From Chara braunii (taxonomy: Eukaryota; Streptophyta; Charophyceae; Charales; Characeae), in assembly GCA_003427395.1 (NCBI GenBank), contig BFEA01000311.1, positions 849,748 through 877,357 on the forward strand: a stretch of 27,610 bases of DNA. Direction: 5' to 3'. This document shows, piece after piece, positions 1 to 7,502 of this stretch (within the stretch, counting starts at the first letter, position 1; each line of letters begins with the position of its first letter). The notes under the pieces are model-generated. The model was not told the DNA's origin. It saw nothing but the letters and a program-made list of their open reading frames with translations, and searched no databases. The translations under genes were made by a program, and so were the position numbers.

Positions 1-51
<51 letters not shown>
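1..51. repeat. poly(A) tract at window edge
   Basis: About 51 consecutive A bases open the window. This may be a retroelement tail, a simple repeat or a contig end; nothing to the left is available to decide. Confidence 0.9.
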
Positions 52-53
<2 letters not shown>

Positions 54-75
54 AGTTATTGTTCTCCTTGGGCGT

Positions 76-247
76 GGTCCCACTAGCAAAGAGGATCGGA
101 GTCCCACTAGCAAAGAGGTTCGGATCGAATGCCTGCATCTGGCCGTGTTTGTCGAGAGGTGCAGGAAGTCGAGATTGAACTGCTTTTTTGCATCTAAAAC
201 ACATCCAGATTCAGGCATTCGATCCTATCCTCTTTGCTAGTGGGACC
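76..247 (+). mobile_element. MITE family 1, copy 1
   Basis: A 172-bp element with terminal inverted repeats beginning GGTCCCACTAGCAAAGAGGA (76-95) and mirrored at 227-247. A second copy of the left terminus (GTCCCACTAGCAAAGAGG, 101-118) lies inside it, so the left end is tandemly duplicated by 25 bp. Subterminal parts also pair: GAATGCCTGCATCTGG near the left against CCAGATTCAGGCATTC near the right. There is no coding capacity, so it would depend on a transposase supplied elsewhere. The reverse complement of 1179-1327 is homologous over its whole length. No target-site duplication is obvious. The superfamily is not assigned. Confidence 0.8.
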
Positions 248-308
248 TCGGCCCTTGTCTGATTCCACAGGACTCCTCCGCAGGACTCGAACCCAGGTCC
301 CCGGGCAA

Positions 309-393
309 GGTCCCACTTGCACGGATGAAGAGATCCTGGCCGTTGGTCTTTGCTATCTAGGGTCAATATAGCTTAATTCGTGTAAGTGGGACC
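309..393. mobile_element. Short TIR element sharing the GGTCCCACT terminus
   Basis: An 85-bp segment bounded by GGTCCCACTTGCACG (309-323) and its near-perfect inverse CGTGTAAGTGGGACC (379-393). The first nine bases equal those of MITE family 1, but the interior is different. It could be a sibling family mobilised by the same transposase. A truncated relative of its left part may lie around 1373-1440 (GTCCCATTTGCC followed by a CCGTTG segment). Confidence 0.65.
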
Positions 394-410
394 TAACCGT
401 CTATGGGTGT

Positions 411-535
411 ACCATTCTTTTTTTTCTTTTTTTTTTCCCTCCCTTTTTTTTTTTCTTTGCCTTAGGGCCCTTCTAAGGAATAGACGGGTGTACAAAAAAA
501 AAAATAATAATAATAATAATAAAAAATAAAAAATC
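411..535. repeat. Low-complexity T-rich and (AAT)n tracts
   Basis: T-rich tracts at about 417-460 are followed by an A run and (AAT)n/(AAAT)n at 494-535. The phrase GGTGTACCATTC occurs on both sides (about 405-417 and 540-551), so the low-complexity DNA sits between short direct repeats. Confidence 0.8.
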
Positions 536-585
536 GATTGGTGTACCATTCAGCCGCACTAGGACTTTCCCGACCTTTTTCTCAA

Positions 586-707
586 GGTATACCCGCAGTA
601 GGACTTTTTGCACTAGCCTGGGACGTGATTGCAGTCAGATGCATCCCCATCTGGACGTAGCTGTGGTCAGATGCATGCGGAAAAGTGTCTGTGTGTTCAG
701 TAGGCCC
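586..707. mobile_element. MITE family 2, diverged copy a
   Basis: It aligns end to end with the element at 1447-1574. Shared blocks are GGACTTTTT, then GGACGTGAT near the left, GTCAGAT.CAT in the right half, and a right terminus ending in TA.GCCC. The left terminus GGTATACCCGCAGTAGGAC is degenerate relative to the GGGCGTACTCACAC consensus seen in copy c. Non-coding. An extra partial left end may precede it at about 548-565. Confidence 0.55.
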
Positions 708-1079
708 TTAATTAATTTTGCGCGGGTTTTGCATTCGACGAAATCGAGTGAATCTACGAAAACACAAAGGAGAAATCGAGGGAATCGAGCAGCACTGAAT
801 GCGTTGCAGCTGGATTTTGAATGATTTTTATTTTTTTTTGAATGAATTTTGAGTGAGGAGAAAAAAGAAAAAAAAAGCGCTGCAGCTCACTTCCTTGGCG
901 TTGAGCCGCATGGCGCGGCCAATCTCGATGGCCCGCGCTCTACTACACACCATTTTTCATGAACCGGAATTAGTTATCGCCCAGATGCACTCGAACGGCT
1001 CCAACATTCTGAACGCATCAGTACACAATTAAGGTTCAGATACGCTTAGAGTGATTTGTAGTGGAGCGAGGCCCGAAAA

Positions 1080-1140
1080 CATTGGGCTTGTCTACAAAAA
1101 ACAAAAAAAACAAAAAAAACAAAAAAAACATTGGGCTTGT
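1080..1140. repeat. (A7-8C)n microsatellite between direct repeats
   Basis: The phrase ACATTGGGCTTGT occurs on both sides (about 1079 and 1128) of a repeat of seven to eight A bases plus C. This is a local duplication with expansion of an A/C microsatellite. Confidence 0.75.
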
Positions 1141-1178
1141 TTCTTTTTTTACGTTTTGTCCCCCACCTTCGGGAGTAT

Positions 1179-1327
1179 GGTCCCACTAGCAACGGGGATT
1201 GGATTAAGATCCTGAATCTGGGAGTGTTTTAGGCAGAGATGCAGAAAAGGAGTTCAATCTCGATTTTCTGCACTTGTCCACAAACGCAGCCAGATTCAGG
1301 CGTTCAGTCCTCTTTGCTAGTGGGACC
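1179..1327 (-). mobile_element. MITE family 1, copy 2 (inverted)
   Basis: A 149-bp element with termini GGTCCCACTAGCAACGGGGA (left) and TCCTCTTTGCTAGTGGGACC (right). Read on the minus strand it aligns across its length with copy 1 at 76-247, including the interior segment TCGAGATTGAACT and the subterminal CCTGAATCTGG. The two copies therefore lie in opposite orientation about 1 kb apart. Non-coding. Confidence 0.8.
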
Positions 1328-1446
1328 TCACCCCGGGTACATCGAGCAGTCGAGTCGAGGGTTAAAAAGTCCCCGCGGCCGAGTCCCATTTGCCTTGATT
1401 CTTCATTTTTGACCGTTGATTTTTCGCAATCGACTGCCAGAAATGA

Positions 1447-1574
1447 GGGTCTACTCACACTACGACTTTTTCTCCTAAGCTCTGGACGTGATCGCCGTCC
1501 GATTCATCCATGTCTCTCCCAAGTTTGCAGTCAGATTCATTTAGAAAAGCGCTACTGGTAGTGTGACTATGCCC
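1447..1574. mobile_element. MITE family 2, copy b
   Basis: A 128-bp element with termini GGGTCTACTCACACTAC and GTAGTGTGACTATGCCC, which pair imperfectly. The interior carries ACGACTTTTTCTCCTAAGCT and GGACGTGATCG, shared with copies a and c. It is preceded by TGA. No coding capacity. Confidence 0.7.
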
Positions 1575-1690
1575 CGAGCAATCTGGGTACGTGGGACTTG
1601 GAACCGCTCTCCTGAAAACGGGAAAAAGAAGACCAAAAAATTTAACAATAAAAAAGAAAATTGCATTGACATGATTGAATTGGGTGGGCG

Positions 1691-1875
1691 CTTTTGAAAA
1701 AAAATATAAAAAAATAAAAATAAAAAAAATAAAAAAAATTTGCATGCAGCACAAGTGGGCACCCAAGCGGGATGCCAAACAAGCTCCAAACAACGCCAAA
1801 AGGGATAGCTTGGGAATATAATGCCAGCTATGATTAATAAATAAATAAATTAATTAAAAACAAAAAAAAAGGGAT
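1691..1875. repeat. A-rich low-complexity tracts
   Basis: (AAAAT)n-like tract at about 1697-1740, then (AATA)n and A9 at 1836-1870. The phrase AAAGGGATAGCTTGGGAA occurs on both sides (about 1799 and 1868), again a local duplication around a low-complexity tract. Confidence 0.8.
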
Positions 1876-1930
1876 AGCTTGGGAAAACGAACAGAACAGA
1901 ACAGAACGAAAAAGCCTCGGCTGTGGCATA

Positions 1931-2041
1931 GAACCTCGTTCCACCACTTGCCGAATGGGAAACTAGTGAATGCACCTGACCACGTTCTACAGCACAATGC
2001 AGACGCAATTTCTGCATTTGCCGAGTAGTGGAAAGAGGTTC
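1931..2041. mobile_element. MITE family 3 (GAACCTC terminus)
   Basis: A 111-bp element. The left 27 bases starting GAACCTCGTTCCACCACT pair with the inverse of the right end (GAACCTCTTTCCACTACT when read on the minus strand), with about five mismatches. The interior is non-coding. The target-site duplication is unclear. Confidence 0.65.
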
Positions 2042-2069
2042 CTAGAGTATAGAATACAGAATATAGAAC

Positions 2070-2255
2070 AGGAAAAAAAAAGAAAAAAAAAAAAAAGGAA
2101 CAGAACAAAACCATCCACGACCTCGCGCATTTTGCAAACCAACACCGCCTGAAGGAGACAGGGGGCTAAAAGAGACAAAAACAAAGAAGGGGGCGAAGAG
2201 GAAGGGCCTCTCATCACCCTGAGAATATAGAACAGAACAAAACCACCCCTGAGGA
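2070..2255. repeat. A-rich tract and AGAACAGAACAAAACCA direct repeats
   Basis: The phrase GAACAGAACAAAACCA occurs at about 2098-2113 and 2229-2244, each close to an AATATAGAACA phrase. A related GAACA series is at about 1888-1910. The stretch looks locally duplicated; no gene. Confidence 0.6.
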
Positions 2256-2363
2256 TACCGTACGGAAATCCAACCGCCCCTGTCGTTCCTTATGACCCCA
2301 CGCTTTATAACGCCCGCCCGATATCGTAAACGTCCCGCGGAGGCGTGGAGCAGGGGCAACTGA

Positions 2364-2461
2364 GGGCGTACTCACACGACTACCTTTTCTACTAAGCTAT
2401 GGACGTTATTGAGGCCAGATTCATCCAGGTCTTGAGGTCCGATGCTACTGTGAGTACGCCC
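2364..2461. mobile_element. MITE family 2, copy c (best preserved termini)
   Basis: A 98-bp element with 13-bp perfect terminal inverted repeats GGGCGTACTCACA (2364-2376) and TGTGAGTACGCCC (2449-2461). It is flanked on both sides by TGA, a possible 3-bp target-site duplication. The interior shares TTTTCTACTAAGCTATGGAC with copy b (one or two differences) and GATTCATCCA. Non-coding. Confidence 0.8.
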
Positions 2462-2499
2462 TGAGACGAACACAACATGCAGACGGCCGCAAAACAGGA

Positions 2500-2640
2500 A
2501 CCCTGCCCAGCTGCCGAACGTCCACCTCCCTCTCCCTTCCTCCCCTCCCCGACTTTTCCCCTCTCCCTCCCCCCCCTCCACTACCGTAGCCCCCCACTCC
2601 CGCCCCCTCCCGCCCCCTCCGGCTACCCTTCCACAATCTT
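2500..2640. repeat. C-rich polypyrimidine tract
   Basis: About 140 bases, nearly all C and T on the plus strand, with several CCCCTCC runs. The G-rich complement makes long spurious Gly/Arg open frames on the minus strand, which I do not accept as genes. Confidence 0.8.
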
Positions 2641-2700
2641 TTGACAATGGATCCCAGGAGTAAACAGGGTTGGTGTGGACAGACCACACTGGACCAAAGG

Positions 2701-2750
2701 GCCTATCTCAGTTGGTACACCCAAGGGGCCTATCTCAGTTGGTACACCCA
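2701..2750. repeat. 27-bp tandem duplication of a tRNA-like head
   Basis: The 23-base string beginning GCCTATCTCAGTTGGTAC occurs at 2701-2723 and again at 2728-2750, identical, offset by 27 bp. The duplicated piece is exactly the tRNA-like 5' portion with the A-box. Confidence 0.9.
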
Positions 2751-2940
2751 TGAACTGTTGAAACAAGGACGTAAGTTTGAATCCAGATGGAACTCGTTGA
2801 ATGAATTTCCATCCTAAAATGGGCTTCAGTCACCATTTTGCCCATGTTGGGGGAAAGAGAGGACATTGGTGAATGTATACAACCCAGCTTTAGGGTCCAC
2901 AAAATAGTGATTGAGCCCTAGTTATACAAGCCGGGAAACG
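2727..2940 (+). mobile_element. tRNA-derived sequence, probable SINE or tRNA pseudogene
   Basis: The head reads like a tRNA gene. TATCTCAGTTGG (2731-2742) matches a Pol III A-box with one mismatch. AGTTTGAATCC (2774-2784) matches the B-box GGTTCGANNCC with two changes, at tRNA-like spacing. I cannot fold a full cloverleaf with a paired acceptor stem, so it is not called a functional tRNA. The unrelated sequence after the B-box fits a SINE body; the right end is a guess, since no tail or target-site duplication was found. Confidence 0.45.
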
Positions 2941-2949
2941 GGCCGGGCG

Positions 2950-3240
2950 TCCCTTACAAAAGTTGTGCAGCACAACAGGGTAGGGGAGGCATCATTGGCC
3001 AAGCTCATCAGCGAGGCAGCCATTTCCAAGCATAAAGGTGACATTTGATAAGCCAGGATCCGTAGCGGGGGAAGAAACTTCTATAATGGGGCACGGATTC
3101 TGGTTGATTTAGAGAAGTGGGGTCTATTAATTCCAGAATGGGGGACGGAAAAGAAACTTCCATCTTTCAGAACTGCCCCTGTTGATTTCTCCGCGTGGAC
3201 GGTTAGCAACCGTGCCAAGAAATCCAAGAAACGGTTAGGA
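2950..3240. other. Unassigned non-coding stretch
   Basis: No supported ORF or RNA gene. It contains a loose internal repeat: GAAACTTC occurs at about 3073-3081 and 3153-3161, and GGATTCTGG near 3096 opposes CCAGAATGGG near 3133. Confidence 0.4.
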
Positions 3241-3244
3241 ATTA

Positions 3245-3779
3245 GTGTGGGCGGAATTTTTAAATTCTTGCATTAATAACGCGCGCGGGCCTGTTTTCCA
3301 AATTTCTTGCACGCCACGTAAACCCACTCCCTGCTTTGCATCTACGCGCCATCTTCTCTTCTTGCTGCGCTCTCCCTTTTTGCATGCCTCTTCGTCTTCC
3401 CCCAAGCGACGTCCGATCCTCTCCCTGCCTATCATCGCGAGTGATTGGCTGTCTAGTTGGGATGGTCGGATCAATGTGGTGAAAGCGGAACACGCACATC
3501 ACTTGAACGACCACCCCAATTACACAGAACTTTCGACTCGCCTTTTTCGATCCTCCTAAAATCCCTGCCTTTCTTTCGTCCTGCTCAACTACACCCCTTG
3601 CTACCCGCACCTCGCACTGGCACCCCGCCGCCTTCCGTGCTATAAATTCTCACAGTCCCTTCCTCTCCTCTTCTTTGATCTCGGTTGCAATGCTGCGCAA
3701 GCTATGCATGAAGTCTACGACGTCGAACAGGCTCGAAGCGCCTAGTGACGGGCGAAGTGACGACGTGGGGCGGAACTAG
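3245..3779 (+). promoter_or_regulatory. Candidate promoter with TATA box and short ORF
   Basis: A pyrimidine-rich stretch of about 300 bases is followed by TATAAATT (3641-3648), a further CT-rich segment, and an ATG at 3690, 49 bases after the TATA motif. That ATG opens only 29 codons (stop at 3777-3779). The arrangement resembles a Pol II promoter with a CT-rich leader, but no protein family is recognised and no exon structure could be followed. It may be chance or a decayed gene. Confidence 0.25.
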
Positions 3780-4140
3780 CGGTGGACTTGGGGTAAGACA
3801 GATGGAGTGACGGAGTGGTGGTGGAGATCGAACGCCGCCAGTGGCAGGGCCTTGTGGCTATGGTTGGTTGATGTGCGAACGGTTTGGTGGCTGCACCTTA
3901 GGAAGGTCAGCCGTGTGTGAATTTTGAATAATTATGGACTCGCTTTTATCTCCATTGGTGCTTTGTTCAAGTGTAATGTGTGCAATGTCCCGAGATATAA
4001 GTACTCCGTTGTATGCATGCTGTTTGGTACAAGAGTCTATGGATGTTGAATGTCTCACTGGCCAATGTAGATGAATGAGTAGATGTGTGGGCACTCACAG
4101 CGCAGCTATGGGGAATGTTGGGTGTTGACTGTCTGCATGG

Positions 4141-4344
4141 ATGCATGAGTGTGTTGGATTTCTCTCCCTTCCCCTACCCTTGCCGATCCCGGCGCCGCAT
4201 GTATGTGCAGGAATCATCGCTAACTCCTTGTCTCCTCTCCCCCCGTGCTAGCAGGTGATCCGGGTCAATTGGGCTGGTGTTGCTCCACGACTTGCACCCG
4301 ACAACCGGGGACGTCAGTCGCCCGCGTCTCCGCGATACGACTGA
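4141..4344 (+). CDS. Possible two-exon mini-ORF (weak)
   Basis: An intron-like segment at 4201-4254 starts GTATGT, has GCTAAC as a possible branch site (4219-4224), a pyrimidine tract, and ends GCTAGCAG. Removing these 54 bases would join an ATG at 4141 to a frame closing at TGA 4342-4344, giving 49 residues. No domain is recognised, and an in-frame stop lies just upstream of the ATG. The splice signals are good but the product is short, so this is low confidence. Confidence 0.15.
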
Positions 4345-5680
4345 TATCTCTGCAACTCGATCTTAGTCACATTTGTCCTGATTACTAATCGGTGATCACG
4401 ACGCTAGATTTTTGTTCCCATGCTCTGACTAACGCGAAGAGGGTGAGGTGAGTTCATGGAGTCAGTATTCGCCTAGGTGAACGAGGGCGCGGGCAATTGC
4501 CCATGCTCAACTTTCTCGTCGGTCCGTTGCAACGTGTTACTGTCCTTCCTGATCGCAAACGACGACAGGGTGTCTACAATGCAGATCTACGGAACAGTCT
4601 GCAACGAACCGAGCAGATTCATTTGTATAACGATGTCAAGGTCTGTCATATAGGGGGGAGTGGGTTTGTTTTGATTGATCTTTTTTCCTCCCCTCCCCTG
4701 ATCCTGCCTTACACTGACCAAACGCTATTACCCCAATTCGCGGACTACGCAACGTGGCGGCCCTAGTTTAATTGTTGCTGGTGTCAGCAGGGAGATTCGT
4801 GTTTCTCGCGAAGACTAATTTTGGGATACAAAGGTGCGACTCGATTCTCATAACTCTCCTGTAACGCGGACGCGCTCTCAGCTAACTTTCGGACCTGGGT
4901 TCCCGCGGCCCAGCCTACACCAAGCGACACCGCACCGGAACGCCCGCGCACGGACTCTATGAATCTGACGCTGAGGCCTGAAAGCTTCATGCCTTTGGGT
5001 TGCCGCCATAAAGTTAATGTGAACTTAGCGCAAAAGAAGCGGTGAATTCGACTTCTCCCGGCCTTTTTTCCCTTCCTTCTGGTTTTTGGCAATGGTCGGT
5101 CGAGTAACGCATCGTTTTCCGTCTCCTCGACCGAGCATAAGTTTTTGAAAATAGAACATAACGCGTTGTTTTGGAGTAACCTCTCCCCTTCCCTTGTATC
5201 TCTCTTTTGCCCTTGACGAGGGCTTAATTTCAAGAAACGCCTCGGTATGAAACAAGAACCCCCGTCCTTCCCGGACGATTCAACCCCACCACCCAAAAAT
5301 CCTCGGCCACACCCCCAATTACTCTGATCGGCGTTCGCAGGTACGGGACGATGCGCGGGGTGTGAGGTTGCGCATCACAGACAACTTTCAATACTTTAAG
5401 CCAAAATCCACGGCTAAAAAACCACTGATAATGATTTTTATTTTTGTTTTGACAAATGTCATTGCTCCTTTCTATTCGCGGGAATTGCATTTGTTGGGAA
5501 CCGGGCCCAATGTCCCAATAAAATAATTTGAGGTTGGGGTCTTCACAGTCTGCTCGGGAATAGAAACAATACAGTAAGTATTTACGAGGAGCACTACCCA
5601 ACTTTGCTTCCAACTGAATCTGAACAAAGTGGATATGGGGTAGCTAAAGAAGTCGAGGTGTGAAGTAGAAAGAAAAGAAA
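4345..5680. other. Unassigned region without a convincing gene
   Basis: Mixed-composition DNA. The longest open frame is on the minus strand at about 4784-5296, but its longest form opens with a non-ATG codon and it has no recognisable motif. No tRNA, snRNA or transposon domain was seen. Confidence 0.4.
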
Positions 5681-5699
5681 TGCAGTGGAGCAAACCAGA

Positions 5700-6140
5700 A
5701 AACAAAGACTAGAACCGCTTTATGTTCAGACCCGCTGTCGAGCGCATCGGTCTGACACCGCACAAGGCAGGGTGGGACCCTCCCGACCGCGTCACGCAGG
5801 AGTTGGTTTTAATCCTCGTCGCGAATACACATGGAGCTTCCACAAGCCGCTCCGGCCAAGTGTGCCAGCCATACCTCTCGCGAGCCCCTACGATAGGATA
5901 GGGCCTAGGCGAGGCACGACTTACCTCTACCTTGCGGGAGCTGTAACCTCCCTTCGGTGGGCGTATCCCCGCCGAGCTACCAATCCACTATACAAAAGCT
6001 AATCAGTTGCAATCGCAGAGGTGAACCAACTGAGGGCGTTTCTCTTACGCTGTAGCATAGGGGGTACGAGCGGTTTTACGCCTCTATCGGACCCACACGC
6101 GAATCCACGTCTTGGGGGGCTGAGGTCCCAAGCGCGACTC
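5700..6140. other. GC-rich block of unknown nature
   Basis: A GC-rich stretch with many short self-complementary pieces on its minus strand, for example GGGAG...CTCCC around 5937-5952 and GGCGGGG...CGCCC near 5957-5975. No rRNA or tRNA consensus could be recognised and no clear protein is encoded. It could be a structured RNA, a decayed repeat, or intergenic spacer-like DNA. Confidence 0.3.
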
Positions 6141-6207
6141 GTCGCCGGTCGACTAGGACGCATCCCACACACCACGCCCCCGCCACTTTAAAGAACATAA
6201 TAATAAA

Positions 6208-6250
6208 AACACACACACATATACACACATATACATACATATATAAAAAG
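6208..6250. repeat. (CA)/(TA) microsatellite
   Basis: Alternating ACACACACATATACACACATATACATACATATATA-type simple repeat (written here only as a description) between 6209 and 6247. Confidence 0.85.
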
Positions 6251-6818
6251 CACTGAACAAACATTGTGACAACACTCCTAGTCCCTTAGTAACCATCCCA
6301 TAACTTTCCGATGCAGAAATCAGATAGGCGTCGTGCGCGGGACTTTAGTATAAACCCGCGCGGATGCAGGGCTAACTCATATGGACTCGCAATGCAAGCA
6401 TACGCAAGCAGTCGCAATGATGGCGTATTATGTAGTACTCATACTCAAGCGGTCCCTCGTGGATCTCGAGGGCTGTATTCGACACTCAAGTATCGGCTGA
6501 CACATGCCTTGAGGGGTTGATCTCTCGACGCTGGACAACCGGCAAGTGCGGTTGAGAACCACACCCTCTTCTGCGCCCTGCAAAGAGTGGGTGGTACTCC
6601 ACAGGTTCATACCTGTGGTGGCAATCATCTCTTATCGCCCTGGGGACCAGTTTCATTATCTAGGGTCTAGCGAAAAGTCAAGGGGTTTAACTTTGACGGT
6701 TGCTACGGACTACAACGTCCAACCATAGAAACTCTAAAAAACAAAGGATAAAAGAGGATCTCTCTTTTCTCTCAAACGCCCAAACTGTTTAATGCTTATG
6801 CGTGGTCACAGCAGGTCA
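6251..6818. other. Unassigned DNA left of the LINE
   Basis: About 570 bases with no ORF above 70 codons and no recognised RNA. It is the left flank of the LINE insertion and ends in the target-site duplication. Confidence 0.4.
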
Positions 6819-6828
6819 CGCGAACACT
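6819..6828. repeat. LINE target-site duplication, 3' copy
   Basis: CGCGAACACT directly precedes the T run that is the complement of the LINE poly(A) tail. The same ten bases lie at 14317-14326. The last T is shared with the tail, so the duplication is nine or ten bases. Confidence 0.75.
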
Positions 6829-6856
6829 TTTTTTTTTTTAACAAAGCAGTCCCACC

Positions 6857-6896
6857 GGTGCTAGTGATGCTGTTGAGGGCAGACATCGCTAGCACC
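6857..6896 (-). other. LINE 3'-terminal stem-loop
   Basis: GGTGCTAGTGATG (6857-6869) faces CATCGCTAGCACC (6884-6896), a 13-position stem with one mismatch on the RNA strand and a 14-base loop. On the LINE transcript it lies about 18 bases from the poly(A) tail. This is where some LINE families carry a hairpin recognised by their reverse transcriptase. Confidence 0.65.
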
Positions 6897-7017
6897 TGGG
6901 GAGAGGCTCCATCTATTGGTGGGGAGCATCACGTGATGGAAAACAGGTCCAGCGTCCCTGATATAGCATGATACAATGAGATACGGAGAAAAATACTGGG
7001 ATGATGACTGGAGGGTG

Positions 7018-7063
7018 CCTGCCAGTATTGATTACTCTGGGGACCAGAGGATTGACTGGCAGG
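7018..7063 (-). other. LINE 3'UTR bipartite hairpin
   Basis: An outer stem CCTGCCAGT (7018-7026) with ACTGGCAGG (7055-7063) encloses an inner perfect stem CTCTGG (7035-7040) with CCAGAG (7044-7049) over a three-base loop. It lies in the 3'UTR upstream of the terminal stem-loop. Confidence 0.65.
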
Positions 7064-7502
7064 TGTAAGCATGACTGTAGATGTGACTGAGAAGGATGCC
7101 TACTTGGCTGTGCAGGTTTTGGGGTCCAGGGAGTAAACCTCTTCGCCCTGTACTGGGTGCCAGATGCCTATTACTGCAGAACTAGTTTCTCCCTCTCCCC
7201 AACTGCCTTATTCTCTAGAGCTCTTTGCCTCCTCTTCTTTGCATAAAAAATCAGTCTGTTCCATTCAGTATCCCTCGGGGATCGGAGGGGACCCCTGGGG
7301 GGCACCAGTGGGTCCTCTCTTCCACCCTCCACCTCCGAATCCCACCTCCCCTCCAATAGGCACAACATTCCTTCTGGTAATGGGAAAGAAAACGAATTGC
7401 AGGTCGGGAGAGGTAAGATAAGGTTTGGCTATGTCTGATCACTCTTCTTCAGAGTCTTTCCTCCAAAGCCAGCGGGTGCGGTGGGAAGGGGTCTTGGAAG
7501 TC

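Noticed and set aside
280-305. GGGTTCGAGTCC on the minus strand, matching a tRNA B-box
   Set aside because: No A-box at the right distance and the T-arm does not pair properly, so there is no tRNA.
2372-2689. Gly/Arg-rich open frame on the minus strand
   Set aside because: It is produced by the C-rich polypyrimidine tract at 2500-2640; composition is low-complexity and it overlaps a MITE.
4784-5296. 170-codon minus-strand open frame
   Set aside because: The longest form opens with TTG, no motif is recognisable and there is no supporting context.
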